Below are positions 58,478-64,000 of a stretch of 64,000 nucleotides of DNA, in pieces (positions within the stretch are counted from its first letter, which is position 1; each line of letters starts with the position of its first letter). The DNA comes from JAKLIX01 sp964605655. Lineage in GTDB: Bacteria; Bacteroidota; Bacteroidia; Bacteroidales; CAIXZF01. The notes beneath the pieces were generated by a model, which was not told the DNA's origin, searched no databases, and worked only from the letters and a program-made list of their open reading frames with translations. Both the position numbers and the translations under genes were made by a program. The stretch is taken from NCBI GenBank assembly GCA_964605655.1, contig CAZSDK010000001.1, positions 124,001 to 188,000 of the forward strand, read 5' to 3'.

Positions 58478-59020
58478 TTAATAGCTTAATACCTTAAGCT
58501 GGGCTCTGTTTTCATAGGCACAACCTTCATGATCCATCCATTTAGCTTTGTATGGGTACTCTGTGTCACTCATCCCATCATTCCCTGGTTCTTTAAGGAT
58601 GGTTAAACTGCCTGGCTGGCCAACCTTGTCTACATAATTGATAACCTGCTTTTTAAGACTGGAATTAAAACTATTCTTAAGAAGGAAAGATTCATTTCGT
58701 GTTTCTCCCATATCGGTTACAAGCATCTCGCTGTCTGTAATATAGATATCAATAAAAGGTTCAGTAAATGTGCAGTGTAAAAGCACGGCAACCTCTTTCT
58801 TTTTGATCTTTTTGAGAAGTTCTTTGGGCGGGGTTGGTTCCTTCTTTACAACTTGTTCGGCATGATTCATTTGTGAGGTGTCAGTACCCTGATGGCTTGT
58901 GTCGATACCCTGCACGGTATCATTCTCTGCCGTTGGAGGAACTACTTTGTTCTGGTTGCATGATAAAGCCAGAAAAGCGAAGATGGGCAACAGGATTAAC
59001 AAACGATGGATTGTTCTCAT
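58478..59020 (-). CDS. Lipoprotein of unknown function
   Basis: A 180-residue lipoprotein (lipobox LALSC, Cys21) with a Thr/Gln-rich linker (residues 25-60) and a compact C-terminal domain (75-180) of alternating strands, two Cys (LLHCTF and GCAYEN) and a 'DTEYPYKAKWMDHEGC' segment. No family was recognised. The two Cys could form a disulfide in the periplasm. The gene lies alone, convergent with the porin remnant, and no promoter box was seen. Confidence 0.65.
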   Translation of the reverse strand: MRTIHRLLILLPIFAFLALSCNQNKVVPPTAENDTVQGIDTSHQGTDTSQMNHAEQVVKKEPTPPKELLKKIKKKEVAVLLHCTFTEPFIDIYITDSEMLVTDMGETRNESFLLKNSFNSSLKKQVINYVDKVGQPGSLTILKEPGNDGMSDTEYPYKAKWMDHEGCAYENRAQLKVLSY

Positions 59021-59153
59021 AGTAAAGCACTTAAATTTGTAATTAGGATGTTAATTGAAATCATGGGAGTAAGATACAACTTTTTGTTTACCCGAGTCCT
59101 GAGATTGGCTTTACTTACAAAACTATAAAGTTCCACCTTTAAAACCCAAAGCC

Positions 59154-59615
59154 ATGACAACAACATCAAGCCTCAGGACAAGAATGCTGATCCTCCTGAT
59201 GACGGGGATCTTCAGTTTGACGCTGTCAACCTCCCATGCCAGCACCCTCATGAAGGACAGGAAGCTCAACCGCACCATGAAAAAGTTCTCTGATCCCATT
59301 AAATCAAACGGGGTGGTAATCCTCCTGTATGAAGAGAACCTCAAAAATCTTACAATGAATGAAGAAATGGGTTATAAAATAGGCGTCGGCCTGGCACTTG
59401 GCTACTACTCCGCCGGACCGGAAGAGCTAGTGGCAGTGATTTTCGCTAGCAAAGACGATCAGGTCAAATTTGTTGTGGCAAAACAGGAAAATATTGGAAA
59501 ACTGATGAACAAGGAGATTACAGATACGGAATTCTATGACACTCTGTCTTTTATCGATACCTCCAAAGATGAGCTTCAGGAAAAATATGACATCAACCTG
59601 GCCTATCTCCATTGA
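59154..59615 (+). CDS. Small exported protein of unknown function
   Basis: A 153-residue protein with a signal peptide ending near TSHAS (residue 30) and an alpha/beta domain. Visible features are a basic helix (KDRKLNRTMKKF), a strand GVVILLYEEN, a Gly-rich segment (GYKIGVGLALGYYSAG), a strand ELVAVIFASKDDQVKFVV and a charged C-terminal helix. No Cys is present. No family was recognised and no neighbour suggests a role. A terminator follows at 59701. Confidence 0.6.
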   Translation: MTTTSSLRTRMLILLMTGIFSLTLSTSHASTLMKDRKLNRTMKKFSDPIKSNGVVILLYEENLKNLTMNEEMGYKIGVGLALGYYSAGPEELVAVIFASKDDQVKFVVAKQENIGKLMNKEITDTEFYDTLSFIDTSKDELQEKYDINLAYLH

Positions 59616-59700
59616 CCCAATGAAAGTCAGGCCAGTGGCAGACCTGCCAGGTTGCAAATGACCCTGACTCCCTGCGGGTTTTCTTTCCTCCCTTTCAAAG

Positions 59701-59733
59701 CCCCTTCTCCCTCTGGAGGAGGGGTGTTTTTTT
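59701..59733 (+). terminator. Intrinsic terminator after the small exported protein
   Basis: A 10-bp stem (CCCCTTCTCC/GGAGGAGGGG, one G-T pair), CTCT loop, then a T-run. It may serve both convergent genes. An 11-nt palindrome (ACCTGCCAGGT, 59642-59652), nested within GTCAGG/CCTGAC arms, lies just upstream. Confidence 0.8.
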
Positions 59734-59769
59734 GATCCTGATGAAAATAAGGCAGGAAGAGAAACGGAA

Positions 59770-60954
59770 TTATAGTTCGAATTTCACCGGCAGGGTAAAA
59801 GCCACCCTAACCGTTTTCCCTGCTTGTTTACCTGGTATCCATTTGGGCATCAGTCTGATGACCCTCAGTACCTCCTCATCACAGCCTCCGCCTATGCCTC
59901 TTATCACCCTTGGATTTTCGATTTTTCCCTTTCGGTCCACCGTAAAAGTGACATAAACTGTTCCCTGTATGGAAGATTCTTTCGCTGTCGCAGGATACCG
60001 GAGGTTTTTCACAAGGAAACGGTTGAGGGAATCCTGGCCTCCGGGAAAAGAAGGCATCTCTTCAACTATTGTAAAGACTTCTTCTTTCTTTTGGTCATCG
60101 GCATCTTCCTTTACCTCTGAAATTTGAGGAGTTTTACTTGCTTTCACGGTTTCCTTTGCTTTTGACTTATGCCTGCTCTCCTGTTCAGCCCCTGTAACGG
60201 TCACATCTGACAAATTGTATGTTACGCCACCGAGGTTTGCACTGTCCATGGCGACGGGAGTGGAAAAGTTGAGGGGGGCTGAATAATTGGCAGAGGGAGC
60301 ACCCACCACGGTGACATCAGGTGTGAACTGGAATTTGTTCAGGTCTTCTTTCACCAGCCCCACGCCATTTTCTGACTGGTCAGCCTCCTGGGTAACCGCA
60401 GGGTTTCTGAATACCGTTGCTTCCTCCCTATCCTCAACGATAATATTCTTCTTCTCTGTAATTAAAAGGTCAGTGTTCATGTTTTCCGCAACAGCAGGCA
60501 CCTCGGTCTTCGCTGATGGTGCTGAGGATGGAGCAGGTATCTTTTCCACCTGCTGGGCTGTTTGTTGTTTCTGTTGTGGTAACCACAGCTGTATTGCCTG
60601 GTAGAGACCGAAGAGCAGCACCAGGGTGGCTGCAATGGCCGCCAGGGTCCACATCCGGCTTTGGCTTTTTGTGGGCCTAAGTGGCACCATGGGTGTTGAC
60701 GTTGCCTGAAACACCTTCTCCACTTCCTGGTCCAGGTCGACCATCAGCTGTTCGTACTGCTGTTCCTGATGATCTTTGAAATAGAGTTCCAGTCCTTCCA
60801 CCGCCATGGTGCAGAACTCACAGGAGTCGAGGTGGGACTTGGCCTCCAGCCTGGTGTTCTCATCCAATTTTCCCATGGCATAAAGCCTGGCAGCCTCCTC
60901 GCTCAGGCAACCGGAGGAGAGAAACAACCGCAGTCTGCTATCGTCCTTTTCCAT
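59770..60954 (-). CDS. Zinc-finger anti-sigma factor fused to a TonB C-terminal domain
   Basis: A 394-residue membrane protein. The cytoplasmic N-terminus has a zinc-binding anti-sigma motif (HLDSCEFC: His41, Cys45, Cys48). One membrane helix follows at 101-122. Residues 125-300 are a Pro/Glu/Lys-rich periplasmic linker. Residues 305-394 form a TonB C-terminal domain (MPSFPGGQDSLNRFLVKNL, GTVYVTFTVDRKGKI, CDEEVLRVIRLMPKW, VAFTLPVKFEL). It should hold the ECF sigma factor encoded just upstream (17-nt overlap) and sense a partner through the TonB-type domain, perhaps an outer-membrane receptor or the VIT-VWA protein opposite. Signalling role inferred. Confidence 0.82.
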   Translation of the reverse strand: MEKDDSRLRLFLSSGCLSEEAARLYAMGKLDENTRLEAKSHLDSCEFCTMAVEGLELYFKDHQEQQYEQLMVDLDQEVEKVFQATSTPMVPLRPTKSQSRMWTLAAIAATLVLLFGLYQAIQLWLPQQKQQTAQQVEKIPAPSSAPSAKTEVPAVAENMNTDLLITEKKNIIVEDREEATVFRNPAVTQEADQSENGVGLVKEDLNKFQFTPDVTVVGAPSANYSAPLNFSTPVAMDSANLGGVTYNLSDVTVTGAEQESRHKSKAKETVKASKTPQISEVKEDADDQKKEEVFTIVEEMPSFPGGQDSLNRFLVKNLRYPATAKESSIQGTVYVTFTVDRKGKIENPRVIRGIGGGCDEEVLRVIRLMPKWIPGKQAGKTVRVAFTLPVKFEL

Positions 60955-61549
60955 GGTCCAAATGAATTTTCAGGTTTCTCTTACCATTTTGAAGATGGCT
61001 TTTCACTTTCTTCAGGGAGTAGCCAGTCAGGTTGCTGATCTCCTGGTATGATTTTTCTTCGTAGTAGAAAAATTCCACACACTTTCTCTGATCGTCGGGC
61101 AATCGTGCCAGGGCAGACCTGAGCATGGCGAGCTTCTGTTCCTGTTCATCTTCATTATCAAGATGCATCACCCCCACATTTTCCATAACCTCCTCCTGCA
61201 GTTCCCGGAGTTTTTCCTCCATCATCCGTCTTCCAGATTCCTGGTGTCGAAGCACCATCAGGCACTGGTTCCTTGTCATGATGAACAGCCAGTCCTTAAA
61301 ACTTCGGATCTCCTTTTCTACCGGCTTGGTCAGCAACTGTTCGAAGACCTGCATCACCACGTCCCTGGCCTGGTCTTCATCTTTGAGGTATTTCAGTCCG
61401 ACACCCAGTACCAGGTGGAGATATCTTTTAAATAGTTCTCCTATCATATTCCGGTCGCGGGTCTGCTGAAACATGTTAAACAATGTCTCATCACTTTTTT
61501 CAGCTAATGACCCGGACCGTGTTTCCTTATGATCTGTATCCTGTTTCAT
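60938..61549 (-). CDS. ECF-family RNA polymerase sigma factor
   Basis: A 203-residue sigma factor: region 2 at about 40-105 (LFKRYLHLVLGVGLKYLKDEDQARDVVMQVFEQLL, WLFIMTRNQCLMVLR are the key helices), an acidic linker and region 4 at about 145-200 (LARLPDDQRKCVEFFYYEEKSYQEISNLTGYSLKKVKSHL). The start at 61549 is preferred; a longer frame from 61633 would begin among sequence unlike the family. It overlaps the anti-sigma/TonB gene by 17 nt and is transcribed away from the VIT-VWA gene, with 141 bp between their starts. A near-consensus box (TACCTTCG) lies about 15-25 nt before the ATG. Confidence 0.9.
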   Translation of the reverse strand: MKQDTDHKETRSGSLAEKSDETLFNMFQQTRDRNMIGELFKRYLHLVLGVGLKYLKDEDQARDVVMQVFEQLLTKPVEKEIRSFKDWLFIMTRNQCLMVLRHQESGRRMMEEKLRELQEEVMENVGVMHLDNEDEQEQKLAMLRSALARLPDDQRKCVEFFYYEEKSYQEISNLTGYSLKKVKSHLQNGKRNLKIHLDHGKGR

Positions 61550-61690
61550 AGACTCTTCGTTGCGAAGGTACGAATCAATACCGACATTCCGGATGATGTG
61601 CTCCTGCGGGCAAGGACTCATTTTTTCTATCATTTATGGAATTTCACTCCCCTGCTCATCTTCATTACAAAACCAATAAAACTTGAAATC

Positions 61691-64000
61691 ATGAAGACGT
61701 ATGTAATGATCGCACTGGGACTTCTCTTTACTTTGAGGTCCTTTGCCCAGGTCTCCAACCCGGCACTCCCTGAGAATGGAGACAAGACCCTTTCCCCCTA
61801 TTTTTTCGTTAAATCGGATGATCCCGGGCTGGACCAGATGCCTTTGAAATCGACTTCAGCAGAGGTGAATATTGCAGGTGTGATCGCTGCCGTGAAAGTA
61901 ACGCAGGTTTATCAGAATACGGGCAAAAAGCCCCTGGAAGCCATCTATGTTTTTCCCGCCTCTACCCGTGCAGCAGTGCATGCACTCCGCATGCAGATCG
62001 GGGAACGTGTGATAGAGGCTGTCATCAAAGAAAAGAAGCAGGCCCGGCAAGACTATGAGGAGGCCAAACAACAGGGAAAAAGTGCCTCCCTTTTGGAACA
62101 GCAGCGACCCAACGTGTTCCAGATGAATGTGGCCAACATCATGCCGGGTGATGTCATCAGGGTGGAACTCGATTACACCGAGCTGCTTATTCCCGAGAAT
62201 GGCACCTATGAGTTTGTTTATCCCACGGTAGTGGGTCCGCGTTATTCTAACCAGCCCGCTGCCCTGGCACAAGTCGATCAGAAATGGGTAGCCAACCCGT
62301 ATACTAAAGAAGGCGTCCTTCCCTTTTACACTTTTAATTTACAGGGTGTCCTTAATGCTGGGATGCCGGTTAGTGAGATCCGTTGCTCCACCCATGAGCT
62401 GAACATTCGTTTCGACGACGCGACAAAAGCTTCCTTTAGCCTGAAAGACCCCAATTCATTCCAGGGGAACCGCGATTTTATCCTTCAGTACCGTTTGTCG
62501 GGAAACCAGATTCAGTCAGGAGTCCTTCTCTATGAAGGGAAAGATGAAAACTTCTTCCTGGCCATGATCCAACCGCCCAAACAGGTGAAAAACACACAGA
62601 TCCCGCCCAGGGAATATGTTTTCATTGTGGATGTCAGTGGTTCAATGTACGGATACCCTCTGGATATCTCTAAAAAGTTGCTCAAAGATCTCCTGGGCAA
62701 CCTGCGACCGGTTGATAAGTTCAACATTGTCCTTTTTGCAGGGGCCTCCCAGGTGTATTCTCCCTCTTCCTTACCTGTCACACCTGACAATATCAGCAAG
62801 GCGACGGCCTTTATTGACCGGCAGAGCGGAGGGGGTGGCACCGAATTGCTTCCGGCACTGAACACGGCTCTCGGGCTGGGATCCTCTGAAGGATGTTCAA
62901 GGACGTTTATCATCGCTACCGACGGTTATGTGACCGTAGAAAAGGAGTCTTTCGAGCTGATCCGGAACAACCTGGGTAAGACCAATTTCTTTGCCTTTGG
63001 TATCGGGACTTCTGTCAATCGGTACCTGATAGAAGGTATCGCACATACCGGGATGGGACAACCCTACATCATCACCAAACAGGAAGAAGCTGAATCGATG
63101 GCTTTCAGATTCAGGGATTATATCCAGACACCCGTCCTCACCGACATTCAGGTCAGGTTTAAGGGCCTGGATGTGTATGATGTGGAACCAAAAACTTTCC
63201 CTGATGTGTTTTCTTCAAGACCGGTAGTGGTCTTTGGCAAATACAAATCTGTTCTTCCAACAGCCAGCGTAGAACTGACGGGCACGACAGGGGAAGGGGA
63301 TTATTTCCAGCGGCTTCCCATAGCCTCCGGCAAAAAAGATGCTTCCAGCCTGGCACTTCGTTACCTCTGGGCCAGGGAAAGGATCCGTTTCCTGGATGAT
63401 TTCAACAGTGCCAGTAATAACAACGACCAGGAAGGGATCACAAAACAGGTGACCGAGCTTGGTCTCAAGTATAATCTTCTCACCCAATACACTTCATTTA
63501 TTGCTGTGGATTCGGAATCCAGGAATAAGGAGGGAGGGAGTACCACCATCCAACAGCCTTTACCCCTTCCTGAGGGGGTCAGTAACTATGCCGTGGGTGG
63601 TGTAAGTTTACAAAAATCGACTTCCTACAACTATACATCCCAGGGTTCCTATCAGAGTAGTCCGTCTTCCCCTTCCATGTCGTTTCCTCTGATGGATTCT
63701 GCACCTGAGGCAGAGACCTATTATCCTAAAACCAAAAAAGCTGAAGACTCCAAAGTAATGGCTGTGGTGGAGACTCTTCCGGAATATCCGGGAGGATCTG
63801 TTGCCATGAAAGCCTACCTCGAAAAGAACCTGATCTACCCCAAACTGGCCAAGGAAGCGTCCCTCGAGGGTGTGGTCATTGTCAGTTTCATTGTCAAAAA
63901 GGATGGGAGCATTGCTAATATTAAGATTCTGAAAAGTCTTGGCAAGGGCTGCGATGAGGAAGCCATTCGGCTGATTAAGACCATGCCGAAATGGATCCCA
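61691..64000 (+). CDS. VIT-VWA surface/periplasmic protein with TonB-type C-terminal domain (3' end cut by window)
   Basis: 770 codons are open to the window edge. Signal peptide to residue 20, then a VIT domain (about 40-165; AEVNIAGVIAAVKVTQVYQN, EAVIKEKKQARQDYEEAK). A VWA domain at about 305-480 has the metal-site motif DVSGSM near residue 313 and the matching TDG. A Ser/Thr-rich linker follows. From about residue 690 there is a TonB-type C-terminal domain (LPEYPGGSVAMKAYLEKNL, GVVIVSFIVKKDGSI, CDEEAIRLIKTMPKW). That last domain closely resembles the one on the anti-sigma fusion across the divergent promoter. VIT-VWA proteins bind other proteins through a metal ion. The stop codon lies beyond the window. 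Confidence 0.88.
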   Translation, partial: MKTYVMIALGLLFTLRSFAQVSNPALPENGDKTLSPYFFVKSDDPGLDQMPLKSTSAEVNIAGVIAAVKVTQVYQNTGKKPLEAIYVFPASTRAAVHALRMQIGERVIEAVIKEKKQARQDYEEAKQQGKSASLLEQQRPNVFQMNVANIMPGDVIRVELDYTELLIPENGTYEFVYPTVVGPRYSNQPAALAQVDQKWVANPYTKEGVLPFYTFNLQGVLNAGMPVSEIRCSTHELNIRFDDATKASFSLKDPNSFQGNRDFILQYRLSGNQIQSGVLLYEGKDENFFLAMIQPPKQVKNTQIPPREYVFIVDVSGSMYGYPLDISKKLLKDLLGNLRPVDKFNIVLFAGASQVYSPSSLPVTPDNISKATAFIDRQSGGGGTELLPALNTALGLGSSEGCSRTFIIATDGYVTVEKESFELIRNNLGKTNFFAFGIGTSVNRYLIEGIAHTGMGQPYIITKQEEAESMAFRFRDYIQTPVLTDIQVRFKGLDVYDVEPKTFPDVFSSRPVVVFGKYKSVLPTASVELTGTTGEGDYFQRLPIASGKKDASSLALRYLWARERIRFLDDFNSASNNNDQEGITKQVTELGLKYNLLTQYTSFIAVDSESRNKEGGSTTIQQPLPLPEGVSNYAVGGVSLQKSTSYNYTSQGSYQSSPSSPSMSFPLMDSAPEAETYYPKTKKAEDSKVMAVVETLPEYPGGSVAMKAYLEKNLIYPKLAKEASLEGVVIVSFIVKKDGSIANIKILKSLGKGCDEEAIRLIKTMPKWIP

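Overview
This window comes from a Bacteroidota chromosome. The evidence is six proteins ending in type IX secretion (T9SS) type A sorting domains, PKD-repeat surface proteins, HmuY/TonB-receptor heme uptake genes, Bacteroidota-type ECF sigma/anti-sigma pairs, and promoters with the phylum's TAnnTTTG -7 box (several with a TTG/TTTG element 20-21 bp upstream). No rRNA, tRNA, CRISPR array, phage or transposase gene was seen. Genus cannot be told from sequence alone; the cytochrome load suggests an anaerobic or microaerobic respiring bacterium.

Layout. 0-2.7 kb: housekeeping genes (end of an MlaF-like ABC ATPase, CvpA family, pgk, YugP-like zinc peptidase). 2.8-8.9 kb: an ECF sigma factor, an anti-sigma/beta-barrel fusion and two large PKD/T9SS surface proteins. 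8.9-13.9 kb: a heme-uptake operon (small membrane protein, HmuY-like protein with a T9SS tail, TonB receptor with FRAP/NPDL-like boxes, HmuY-like lipoprotein). 14.2-37.3 kb: the centrepiece, a c-type cytochrome island. It starts after a perfect FNR-type box and encodes a dockerin/cohesin-like T9SS protein, a collagen-like hexaheme cytochrome, three NHL beta-propeller proteins, a fused ResB-CcsA cytochrome c maturation protein, a minus-strand operon (4-heme, NHL lipoprotein, 5-heme lipoprotein, 658-residue outer-membrane barrel, 12-heme, 5-heme lipoprotein, 21-heme), a plus-strand NHL/PKD/T9SS protein with a 20-heme protein, and an NrfJ-like OB-fold protein. I count 73 heme-binding motifs. The simplest reading is a porin-cytochrome electron conduit through the outer membrane, with its own heme supply and maturation genes nearby, used for extracellular electron transfer or another surface respiration.

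37.4-49 kb: a C39-like peptidase, an AlgJ/AlgX-like plus MBOAT O-acetylation pair, an SSS sodium symporter with a small partner, an M16 protease, a U32/TrhP-like protein, a PHP phosphatase, a likely 30-residue membrane protein and a SIMPL protein. 49-52.6 kb: a polar amino-acid ABC operon with two odd fusions (ATPase plus GHKL-like domain; one and two half substrate-binding domains plus permease). 52.7-59.7 kb: an SDR protein that has lost catalytic residues, a T9SS protein bracketed and interrupted by palindromic elements, a coiled-coil protein, a DUF4143 ATPase, a frameshifted porin remnant and two small unknown proteins. 59.8-64 kb: an ECF sigma factor and a zinc-finger anti-sigma/TonB-domain fusion, divergent from a VIT-VWA protein that also ends in a TonB-type domain and runs off the window.

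Several gene starts were moved downstream because the -7 box overlaps the longest open frame. All function calls come from reading motifs and architecture; no database search was run.
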